A stretch of 10,442 nt of DNA, from the NCBI GenBank assembly GCA_020024075.1, contig JAHHUJ010000063.1:1-10442 (forward strand), read 5' to 3'. The position numbers and the translations under genes were made by a program. The notes below the pieces were generated by a model. It saw only the letters and a list, made by a program, of their open reading frames with translations. It was not told where the DNA came from and searched no databases. How positions within the stretch are numbered: position 1 is the stretch's first letter; each line of letters starts with the position of its first letter. This document shows, piece by piece, positions 1 to 5,836 of the stretch. This DNA is from Psychrobacter sp. Lineage in GTDB: Bacteria > Pseudomonadota > Gammaproteobacteria > Pseudomonadales > Moraxellaceae.

Positions 1-32
1 GCACTAGGTTCTATAAGCACTAGGTTCTATAA
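1..32. repeat. Two perfect 16-bp tandem repeats
   Basis: The unit GCACTAGGTTCTATAA occurs twice head to tail (1-16 and 17-32). A partial third start (ACACTGC) may follow. It lies in non-coding DNA at the window edge, left of the narK terminator. No ORF covers it and no function is evident. The repeat may extend to the left of the window. Confidence 0.85.
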
Positions 33-61
33 ACACTGCTTTTTTTAATTAAGCCCGACCC

Positions 62-95
62 AAAAAAAAGACACCTAGCTGGGTGTCTTTTTTTG
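62..95. terminator. Bidirectional intrinsic terminator downstream of narK
   Basis: A GACACC/GGTGTC stem (70-75 with 82-87) has a 6-nt loop. It is flanked by an A-run (62-69) and a T-run (88-94) that extend the stem and give a U-tract on either strand. It lies about 30 bp past the narK stop codon, so it should end the leftward narK transcript. It could also end a rightward transcript from a gene outside the window. Confidence 0.85.
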
Positions 96-111
96 AAATA
101 TAAAACTCATA

Positions 112-129
112 TTAGCCTATTTAGCCTAT
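112..129. repeat. 9-bp tandem duplication over the narK stop codon
   Basis: TTAGCCTAT is repeated exactly (112-120 and 121-129). The copy nearer the gene contains the narK stop. Read on the minus strand, the duplication gives two in-frame TAG codons nine bases apart. The protein end is unchanged. It resembles a replication-slippage product. Confidence 0.8.
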
Positions 130-1625
130 TTACCAAGCTCAGCCGCTCGCCGCTCATCTTCTGCCATTTTCATGTCCACAGAAGACATTTTGTATTCATC
201 GCCGAAGGCATCGTCAGGCTCTTGTAACCAAAGGAAACAAACTATCCATGCTATGAAGGCACCGCCTGCAATAATATAGAAAAATTGACTTGGCTCTACG
301 AAGGTATAAATGAACAAGTAAAAAACCGCACCAACGTTACCATAAGCCCCTGCCATACCTGATATCTGACCAGTTAAACGGCGTTTAATCGATGGAATAA
401 TACCAAAAGTAGCCCCTTCTGCACCCTGTACGAATACTGAGCAACTAATAGTGAATACCACCGCAATAAATAATGGCCAGCTTGCATCTAGCATCCCCAT
501 CAAGGCAAAGCCAATCCCAATGCCGAACATATACACCAACATTACTAAACGGCGGTTACCAATTCTATCCGAAATATAGCCGCCCAAAGGACGTGCCCAT
601 AAGTTTACAAACGCAAAGGTTGAAGCAATAAGTCCTGCTGCAGTAGGATCTAACTTCCAAGTGGTAGCAAAGAACATAGGTAGCATAGATACTACCGCCA
701 GCTCTGCTCCAAAGTTGGCAAAATAAGATACGTTTAGAGCCGCTACAGATTTAAATGGATACTTATCATCTTCTGGAATACCAGCTTTAAGCATAGGAAC
801 GTTGACCCTAAGTGCTTTATAAATCTGATAGACCACCACGATGGCTATTACTACATAACAAATTATCGCGCCTGTTTGACTTAAAAAACCCATATTTTTA
901 GTGCGATAAACCAAGACACCTAATACGCCATATAAGGGAATAGTAAACAAGCAATACAGCCATAAATCACGCCAGCTTGACACCTCTAAAGCACCTGCCT
1001 TTCTGGATTTTTTATGGGTATCCTCAGTGGGACCATCAGTAATCAAAAACCAGTAAGCCACCCCATAAAGAGCCATTAGCAATCCAGATAATGCAATTGC
1101 CCAACGCCAACCATCAGGCCCACCGAAGAACTGTAACGCTACGGTGGGGATAGTAATGGCTGCTGCTGCAGATCCAAAGTTACCCCAACCTGCATAAAAT
1201 CCTTCCGCAAAACCGATGTCTTTAGGCTTAAACCAAAGTGCAGTCATGTGAATGCCGACCACGAAGCCTGCCCCCACTATCGACATAAATAGTCGCGATA
1301 CAAACAATTGCATCGCACTGGTTCCAAAGGCGAAGAACCAAGTAGGTATCGCCATAACGACCATTAATACTGAAAACACTCGGCGTGGACCAAATCTATC
1401 TAACGCCATACCCACTACCACCCGGCCTGGGATAGTTAAAGCCACGTTAGCGATTAAGAACAGTTTAATATGATCAGGAGTCAAATAGCTTTCGGCCTCT
1501 AACATCGAAGTCGCTAGAGGCGCCATATTGAACCAAACATAGAAGGTTAGAAAAAAAGCAATCCAGGTATAATGCAGCGCTCTAATATCCCGGCGCTCAA
1601 GCTCAAGCAGCTCTTTGGCATGCAT
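126..1625 (-). CDS. narK: Nitrate/nitrite transporter, NarK/NNP family (MFS)
   Basis: This is an inner-membrane major facilitator of the nitrate-nitrite porter family, which imports nitrate and/or exports nitrite. The 499-aa protein shows both family signatures: AGWGNFGSAAAA (about 145-156) and AGAYGNVGAVFY (about 425-436). MFS motif A occurs in each half (DRFGPRR at 76-82, SDRIGNRR at 352-359). The substrate arginines known from E. coli NarK are matched by R68 (PGRVVVG) and R345 (ARPLGG). About 14 hydrophobic segments are visible, because two extra ones (about 220-240 and 251-270) lie between the usual sixth and seventh. With the N-terminal LHYTWIAFFLTF and central FGAELAVVSMLP motifs, this recalls the cyanobacterial NrtP/plant NRT2 branch more than E. 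coli NarK (463 aa). The start is supported by AGGAG at 1632-1636 on the minus strand. The gene is divergent from nirK. Transport direction cannot be read from sequence. Confidence 0.93.
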   Translation of the reverse strand: MHAKELLELERRDIRALHYTWIAFFLTFYVWFNMAPLATSMLEAESYLTPDHIKLFLIANVALTIPGRVVVGMALDRFGPRRVFSVLMVVMAIPTWFFAFGTSAMQLFVSRLFMSIVGAGFVVGIHMTALWFKPKDIGFAEGFYAGWGNFGSAAAAITIPTVALQFFGGPDGWRWAIALSGLLMALYGVAYWFLITDGPTEDTHKKSRKAGALEVSSWRDLWLYCLFTIPLYGVLGVLVYRTKNMGFLSQTGAIICYVVIAIVVVYQIYKALRVNVPMLKAGIPEDDKYPFKSVAALNVSYFANFGAELAVVSMLPMFFATTWKLDPTAAGLIASTFAFVNLWARPLGGYISDRIGNRRLVMLVYMFGIGIGFALMGMLDASWPLFIAVVFTISCSVFVQGAEGATFGIIPSIKRRLTGQISGMAGAYGNVGAVFYLFIYTFVEPSQFFYIIAGGAFIAWIVCFLWLQEPDDAFGDEYKMSSVDMKMAEDERRAAELGK

Positions 1626-1720
1626 GATAAATCTCCTGTGTAATAAAACAAAGCAAGCGAAGCTTAAGGCGGATAATCCCTAAGTCACGCTTACCTATAA
1701 TTGCCTTCAATATACCAAGC

Positions 1721-1742
1721 CTCAATACTTGTATCTATTGAG
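1721..1742. promoter_or_regulatory. 22-bp inverted repeat upstream of narK (possible operator)
   Basis: CTCAATA (1721-1727) and TATTGAG (1736-1742) form a perfect 7-bp inverted repeat with an 8-bp spacer. It sits about 96-117 bp before the narK start. The spacing suits a dimeric regulator, but the sequence is not a good FNR, NarL or NsrR consensus. Its role is inferred from position and symmetry only. Confidence 0.4.
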
Positions 1743-1763
1743 CAAAAGCAGTACACGAGGCTA

Positions 1764-1809
1764 ACTCCCTACTCCCTTTGAGGGATATGTTTTTTGTTAT
1801 TTTAGGGGT
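1764..1809. promoter_or_regulatory. Cluster of NarL/NarP-like heptamers (tentative)
   Basis: ACTCCCT is repeated in tandem (1764-1777). It is followed by the inverse-oriented AGGGATA (1781-1787) and AGGGGTG (1803-1809). NarL-type regulators bind heptamers close to TACYYMT, often as inverted pairs. TACTCCC (1770-1776), TATCCCT and CACCCCT (the last two on the minus strand) each come close, but none is a perfect match. The cluster is about 140-185 bp upstream of narK, a sensible place for nitrate control. Confidence 0.25.
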
Positions 1810-1947
1810 GATATTTTTTGTGACTCGATACTTACTGCGCGCACTCGCCTCCTATCATAAATAAACAAAAAAGTAAATAACCAACTTCTAACCATTAGGT
1901 ATATAAAATTATCTAAAAATAACACAAATATTACTCGAAAATTATTA

Positions 1948-1970
1948 AACATTCATTTAATATGAATGTT
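1948..1970. promoter_or_regulatory. NsrR-like operator, nirK site 1
   Basis: AACATTCATTT, one base, then ATATGAATGTT makes an 11-1-11 inverted repeat with one mismatch. The layout matches the known NsrR box (AAGATGCATTT-type half-sites) of gamma-proteobacteria. It ends about 103 bp before the nirK start. It is almost identical to the palindrome before norB at 5758-5780, which supports a shared NO-responsive repressor. The nsrR gene is not in the window. Confidence 0.72.
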
Positions 1971-1974
1971 ATTA

Positions 1975-1997
1975 AAGATACATACAAAATGAATCTT
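1975..1997. promoter_or_regulatory. NsrR-like operator, nirK site 2 (degenerate)
   Basis: AAGATACATAC, one base, then AAATGAATCTT is an 11-1-11 repeat with 8 of 11 positions matching. Its outer AAGAT...ATCTT bases are closer to the E. coli NsrR consensus than site 1. The centre is 27 bp from that of site 1 and the site ends about 76 bp before nirK, so two dimers could bind side by side. Confidence 0.5.
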
Positions 1998-2073
1998 AAA
2001 GCATATTATTAGCACGTATTACACATATTAGATGTTATCTAAGAAAGCCATTTTTTAGCCATCGGAGGATATC

Positions 2074-3591
2074 ATGCATCTGTTCAAGTCCAACTCACTT
2101 ATAACATCACCACCATCTTACTCTAAGCTTGCACTCGCCTGCTTACTGGCCAGCTCTACCATCCTTACAGGTTGTGACAACTCAACCAAACCAGCCAATT
2201 CATCAGCGGCCACTGCTCAAAGCCAAGACAGCAGCAAAGCTTCTGCTGATAAGCAACAAGGAGAGTTGCCTGTTATTGATGCCGTCTTAACTCATGCACC
2301 AGAAGTACCCCCACCCATCGATCGTGATTATCCAGCCAAAGTCGTGGTGAAGATGGAAACGGTTGAGAAAACCATGCGCTTAGCAGATGGGGTTGAATAC
2401 AACTTTTGGACTTTTGGCGGTCAAGTCCCTGGACAATTTATCCGAGTTCGTGAAGGTGATGAAATCGAATTTCACCTCTCAAACCACCCTGACTCAAAGA
2501 TGCCACACAATATTGACTTACACGCGGTGACTGGCCCAGGTGGTGGCGCCGCTTCCTCCTTTACCTCCCCCGGTCATACCACTCAGTTTAACTTTAAAGC
2601 CTTAAAGCCTGGCCTCTATGTATATCACTGTGCGGTTGCACCAGTGGGAATGCACATTGCCAATGGTATGTACGGTCTTATCTTGGTTGAGCCAGAAGAA
2701 GGCTTGCCAAAAGTTGATAAAGAATTCTATGTCATGCAAGGCGACTTCTATACCAAAGGCGACTACGGTGACAAAGGACTACAGCCATTTGATATGGAAA
2801 AAGCAGTGAAAGAAGATGCCTCTTATGTGGTCTTCAATGGCTCAGTTGGCGCTCTAACCGGTGATAACGCCTTAAAAGCTAAAGTAGGAGAAACCATCCG
2901 TTTGTTTGTTGGTAACGGAGGCCCTAACCTGTTGTCATCGTTCCACGTCATTGGTGAGATTTTTGATAAAGTCAATATCGAGGGTGGTACTGCTGAAAAC
3001 CTTAATGTACAAACCACCCTGATTCCAGCAGGTGGTGCGGCCATCACTGAATTCAAACTTGATGTACCTGGCGAGTATGTCATGGTCGATCACTCTATCT
3101 TCCGTGCCTTTAACAAAGGTGCGCTTGGTATTCTTGAAGTCGATGGTCCAGAAGATAAAAAGATCTACTCAGGGAAAGTCAAAGAGCAGGTCTACCTACC
3201 AGAAGGATCAGCCACCCAAAGTATCGGCAGAAATGATGCACCAAAACCAAAAGTAGAAGCCAAAAACATACAAGAACGTATCAAAATGGGACAATCTATC
3301 TATGAAAGCAACTGTGCAGCCTGTCACCAACCTGATGGTAAAGGTGTGCCTAAAGCCTTCCCACCACTGGCTCAATCTGACTACTTAAATGCAGATCCTA
3401 ATCGTGCTATTGATGCCATCTTACATGGCTTAAGTGGCAAAATTACAGTCAATGGTGAGGAATATAACAGTGTTATGCCGGCTGTTGCCTTAGACGATGA
3501 AAAAATTGCCAACGTGGTTACCTATGTGATGAACAGCTGGGGCAACAAAGGTGGTGAAATCACCCCAGAAGATGTCAAAGCAAAACGCTAA
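2074..3591 (+). CDS. nirK: Copper nitrite reductase (AniA-type lipoprotein) with C-terminal cytochrome c domain
   Basis: The enzyme reduces nitrite to nitric oxide in the periplasm. The 505-aa precursor begins with a lipoprotein signal (lipobox LTGC, lipidated C34), then an S/A/K/Q-rich linker to about residue 63, so it is probably tethered to the outer membrane like Neisseria AniA. Two cupredoxin domains follow (about 65-360). Type 1 copper ligands are H145, C186, H194 and M199. Type 2 copper ligands are H150, H185 and H340. Catalytic D148 and H291 are present. The AniA-like stretch around YHCAVAPVGMHIANGM marks the class. A class I cytochrome c domain occupies about 400-490, with CAACH (414-418) and probable axial M468 (SVMPA), so the electron donor is built in. 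The start has GGAGG at 2064-2068. It heads the nirK-nirV-SCO group and has NsrR-like sites upstream. Confidence 0.96.
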   Translation: MHLFKSNSLITSPPSYSKLALACLLASSTILTGCDNSTKPANSSAATAQSQDSSKASADKQQGELPVIDAVLTHAPEVPPPIDRDYPAKVVVKMETVEKTMRLADGVEYNFWTFGGQVPGQFIRVREGDEIEFHLSNHPDSKMPHNIDLHAVTGPGGGAASSFTSPGHTTQFNFKALKPGLYVYHCAVAPVGMHIANGMYGLILVEPEEGLPKVDKEFYVMQGDFYTKGDYGDKGLQPFDMEKAVKEDASYVVFNGSVGALTGDNALKAKVGETIRLFVGNGGPNLLSSFHVIGEIFDKVNIEGGTAENLNVQTTLIPAGGAAITEFKLDVPGEYVMVDHSIFRAFNKGALGILEVDGPEDKKIYSGKVKEQVYLPEGSATQSIGRNDAPKPKVEAKNIQERIKMGQSIYESNCAACHQPDGKGVPKAFPPLAQSDYLNADPNRAIDAILHGLSGKITVNGEEYNSVMPAVALDDEKIANVVTYVMNSWGNKGGEITPEDVKAKR

Positions 3592-3838
3592 TACGATACA
3601 GTCCAATACTGCTGTGTTTTTCAGACTGTGGTTTTGGCACCGTATTTTGAAGCTGTATTTTAGGTTTAACGCTATACGCTTGAAATAGCCCTCTGTGCCT
3701 ATTTGTTTCAAATGCCAACCTTATTGCTTTAAATGTCAAAACTCATTGCGCCAAAGCCAATGTACAACCTTAAAGCGATTATAACTGGCTTATGCAAATA
3801 GGCACATATCATCACTACTGGTAGCAAACGAGGTTGTT
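3592..3838. other. nirK-nirV spacer with long-range inverted repeat
   Basis: This 247-bp non-coding spacer has no convincing intrinsic terminator after nirK, so read-through into nirV is possible. A weak ACAGTC/GACTGT pair (3598-3603, 3624-3629) lies just past the stop. TGTGCCTATTTG (3694-3705) and its exact complement CAAATAGGCACA (3795-3806) enclose about 90 bp. A nested AAGCCA/TGGCTT pair (3754-3759, 3786-3791) lies inside. The outer arm ends about 32 bp before nirV, so a folded leader is possible. No gene was found. Confidence 0.5.
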
Positions 3839-4798
3839 ATGTTATCGCACCATACAATAAAACCGCACCGCCCACGCCATTTAGTCAAAAGTAAAGCCGT
3901 TACCGTGCAATTACAGCGACTGCTTGCTGTAAGCACACTGTCTATTACTTGTAGCTTTGGTCTGTCTGCAGTCAGTGGCTTGATGGTGCAATCGGCACAA
4001 GCTGCACCTAGCCACTCACCTAGCAAAATATCAAACAATCAAACAACCCATACTCCAACCAAGGCGCTGCCAGCCATTCTACGAACCAAAGAACTCCCCA
4101 TTAAGGCAGGTACTTATCGACCATTGTACTTAAGCAAAAACTCACCCTTAATCAAAGTAAACGACTTTAAAATGGATGAAACACCCGTAACCAACATCCA
4201 GTTTTATGCCTTTTTAAAGCATTATCCGCAGTTTAACAAACAAAACATTGCCCCTATTTTTGCCGATCCTAGCTACTTACAACACTGGTTGAAGTCAAGC
4301 CGTACCTACGTGCCAAAGAGTGCTGACTTTTACAAGCCAGTGGTCAATGTCTCTTGGTATGCCGCCAATAAATACTGCCAATCCCAAAACAAACGCTTAC
4401 CCACTGTCGAACAATGGGAATATGTGGCACAGGCCTCAGAAACCCGCAAAGACGGCAGTACAGAGCCGGGTTATAACCAACGTATTTTGGATTGGTACAG
4501 TCAATCCGCTGGTAACAACAATCAACTCAATAAAGTAGGTCAAAGCCCAGCCAACTATTGGGGGATAAAAGATATGCATGGCCTAATTTGGGAATGGACA
4601 GAAAACTTTAATAACAGCCTTGTCACTGGTGAATCTCGTGCAGATAGCAATCTCAATCAGCAAATGTTTTGTGGCTCAGGTGCTGCGGGTGCTGTAGATC
4701 CCAGTGATTATGCCGCCTTTATGCGCTACGGCTTTCGCTCAAGCCTAGAAGCGAAGTACACCGTTAACAGTCTTGGCTTTCGCTGTGCTCGATATTAG
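3839..4798 (+). CDS. nirV: NirV-like periplasmic protein, FGE-sulfatase (SUMF1) fold
   Basis: This is the nirK-associated NirV protein; its biochemical role in denitrifiers is unknown. The 319-aa precursor has a long basic N-terminus, a hydrophobic segment (about 28-50) and a likely signal peptidase site AQA-A near 53-56, so export is predicted. The rest is an FGE-sulfatase domain: ETPVTNIQFYAFL (114-126), VVNVSWYAANKYC (168-180), KRLPTVEQWEYVA (185-197), GIKDMHGLIWEWTENF (242-257) and the terminal LGFRCAR (312-318). Formylglycine-generating enzymes carry a Cys pair about 29 and 24 residues before the GFRC cysteine. Here those positions are D287 and A292, so formylglycine synthesis is unlikely. 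C278, in FCGSG, is the nearest other cysteine. GAGG at 3830-3833 supports the start. It lies between nirK and a copper-chaperone gene, so a part in NirK maturation is plausible but unproven. Confidence 0.85.
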   Translation: MLSHHTIKPHRPRHLVKSKAVTVQLQRLLAVSTLSITCSFGLSAVSGLMVQSAQAAPSHSPSKISNNQTTHTPTKALPAILRTKELPIKAGTYRPLYLSKNSPLIKVNDFKMDETPVTNIQFYAFLKHYPQFNKQNIAPIFADPSYLQHWLKSSRTYVPKSADFYKPVVNVSWYAANKYCQSQNKRLPTVEQWEYVAQASETRKDGSTEPGYNQRILDWYSQSAGNNNQLNKVGQSPANYWGIKDMHGLIWEWTENFNNSLVTGESRADSNLNQQMFCGSGAAGAVDPSDYAAFMRYGFRSSLEAKYTVNSLGFRCARY

Positions 4799-4815
4799 GG
4801 TGCTCGATATTAGGG
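4786..4815. repeat. 15-bp tandem duplication over the nirV stop codon
   Basis: TGCTCGATATTAGGG occurs twice without mismatch (4786-4800, 4801-4815). The first copy holds the last nirV codons and the TAG stop. The second repeats them in frame just downstream, leaving a spare stop. It looks like a recent slippage event, as the copies have not diverged. Confidence 0.85.
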
Positions 4816-4842
4816 TGCACCACTAAAACCCACCATACAATT

Positions 4843-4884
4843 TTAGGAACTTATTTTTAGAAACTTATTGTTAGGAGCTTATTA
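4843..4884 (+). repeat. Three imperfect 14-bp repeats ending in the SCO ribosome-binding site
   Basis: The units TTAGGAACTTATTT, TTAGAAACTTATTG and TTAGGAGCTTATTA stand head to tail at an exact 14-bp period. The last holds the working Shine-Dalgarno (TAGGAG, 4872-4877) and ends on the A of the ATG at 4884. The first also has an AGGA core, the second only AGAA. The ribosome-binding site therefore appears to be part of a triplicated unit. Confidence 0.8.
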
Positions 4885-5630
4885 TGAACAAAAATTCAGT
4901 GAATGCATTGATGGCTACCCACTCACCTTCTCACTCATGGCTGTCTGTCTGTACCAAGGCAACTTTCATAACAGGTTTGGCAATTATCCTCTCAGCCTGT
5001 AATCCTTCTGATTCTTCTAACTCTTCTGCACCTGCCTCTAATGAGTCCACATCTGCTCATCATAATATGCAGTCCGGCGACCATCAGCAGCATATGGCAG
5101 ATATGGATATGAACCCATCTGAGCCTCCAGAAGCATTAGGAAAAGACTATTCTATCTATCAAATCGGTGGAGAATGGACAGATCATAAAGGCAATAAGCT
5201 TGAGCTTGACAACCTAAAAGGTAAAAACCAAGTTATCATTATGGCTTATACCAGTTGCCAGCACACCTGCCCTATCTTAATACGTGGCATGAAGCAAATA
5301 GAGAAGGAGATGACCCCTGAGGCTCGGGCAAACACTGAGTTTGTATTAGCCACATTAGATACTGAGCGCGATACGGTTGAGGTTATGAATAATTATGCCT
5401 CACACAACCAATTAGGCGACAATTGGCACCTAATTCGTAGTGACGAAGCCAATACCCGTATGCTGGCCAACACACTAAATATTAAATATCAATTTGCTGA
5501 TAATGGAGATATCAACCACTCAAACTTTATTTCCATTTTGGACCCCGAAGGGCGTTTGGTAGCACAAGAGATTGGTATTGCCGATTCTGGGATTAAGCCT
5601 TTAATTAACTACTTAAATAGTCATTCATAA
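4884..5630 (+). CDS. SCO1/SenC/PrrC-family copper chaperone, lipoprotein
   Basis: This is a thioredoxin-fold copper-binding protein of the SCO family, which delivers copper to cupredoxin-type centres or reduces their cysteines. The 248-aa precursor has a type II signal with lipobox LSAC (lipidated C39). A low-complexity linker follows, containing a His/Met-rich stretch (about 59-76) that may bind extra copper. The SCO domain covers about 85-248. Its CxxxC motif is TSCQHTCP (C125, C129), and the third ligand is probably H212 in NHSNFISILDPEG. The ATG has TAGGAG six bases upstream. It lies 85 bp after nirV and before norB. Because qNor contains no copper, the likely client here is NirK rather than NorB; that is inference from context. 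A cytochrome oxidase CuA client elsewhere in the genome cannot be excluded. Confidence 0.92.
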   Translation: MNKNSVNALMATHSPSHSWLSVCTKATFITGLAIILSACNPSDSSNSSAPASNESTSAHHNMQSGDHQQHMADMDMNPSEPPEALGKDYSIYQIGGEWTDHKGNKLELDNLKGKNQVIIMAYTSCQHTCPILIRGMKQIEKEMTPEARANTEFVLATLDTERDTVEVMNNYASHNQLGDNWHLIRSDEANTRMLANTLNIKYQFADNGDINHSNFISILDPEGRLVAQEIGIADSGIKPLINYLNSHS

Positions 5631-5634
5631 CTGA

Positions 5635-5694
5635 CAGCTTAAGTACAAGACTACTTGCTTAAGAACAAGACTAGCAGCTTAAATATAGAACTAT
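5635..5694. repeat. Three imperfect 20-bp tandem repeats after the SCO gene
   Basis: GCTTAA recurs at 5637, 5657 and 5677, exactly 20 bp apart. The surrounding bases are conserved (the first two units share ACAAGACTA). The third unit has diverged and forms the left arm of the hairpin at 5680-5711. The repeats start four bases after the SCO stop codon (TAA, 5628-5630). No coding role is seen. Confidence 0.75.
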
Positions 5695-5711
5695 CATTTT
5701 GTCTATATTTA
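5680..5711. terminator. AT-rich hairpin between SCO gene and norB (weak terminator candidate)
   Basis: TAAATATAGA (5680-5689) and TCTATATTTA (5702-5711) form a perfect 10-bp stem with a 12-nt loop. The stem is AT-rich and lacks an immediate U-run, so termination is doubtful. A smaller alternative, GTCTA/TAGAC (5701-5714), overlaps the right arm. Confidence 0.35.
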
Positions 5712-5755
5712 GACGCTACAGTTTAAAAAACAATAAAAATAATCTAGCACATTTC

Positions 5756-5782
5756 ATAACATTCATTTAAAATGAATGTTAT
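5756..5782. promoter_or_regulatory. NsrR-like operator, norB site 1 (perfect 27-bp palindrome)
   Basis: ATAACATTCATTT (5756-5768), one base, then AAATGAATGTTAT (5770-5782) is a perfect 13-1-13 inverted repeat. Its 11-1-11 core matches the NsrR box layout and differs from the nirK site at 1948-1970 by one base. It ends about 134 bp before norB. This is the strongest operator in the window and fits NO-induced norB expression. Confidence 0.78.
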
Positions 5783-5836
5783 GTCTGAAACATAGAGGTA
5801 ATATTAATTAATTTTTAGAGCAGACATTTACCTTTA

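Larger units (their letters stand above)
1626..2073. promoter_or_regulatory. Divergent narK-nirK control region
   Basis: This 448-bp non-coding spacer should contain the promoters of both narK (-) and nirK (+). The narK half holds a 22-bp inverted repeat and a cluster of C-rich heptamers. The nirK half is very AT-rich and carries two NsrR-like sites. No FNR/ANR box (TTGAT-N4-ATCAA) was found by eye, and no sigma-70 promoter was clear enough to place. The nirK start is set by GGAGG at 2064-2068. Confidence 0.7.

Noticed and set aside
1252..1473. Open frame of 73 codons on the plus strand inside narK
   Set aside because: It lies antisense within a well-supported membrane transporter, has no family motifs and no ribosome-binding site; a shadow frame.
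2823..3083. Antisense frame within nirK
   Set aside because: The sense strand encodes conserved copper-site residues; the antisense product shows no domain or signal.
3733..3801. 22-codon plus-strand ORF in the nirK-nirV spacer
   Set aside because: No Shine-Dalgarno sequence, no membrane or metal motif, and it ends inside the inverted-repeat arm; likely chance.
3694..3806. Small insertion element with terminal inverted repeats
   Set aside because: No flanking target-site duplication was seen and the 113-bp span has no coding capacity; kept only as an inverted repeat.
3790..4038. Minus-strand frame of 82 codons over the nirV start
   Set aside because: It overlaps the nirV signal-peptide region in antisense and has no recognisable features.
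5635..5694. CRISPR array
   Set aside because: The units are contiguous imperfect 20-bp tandem repeats without unique spacers, and no cas gene is near.
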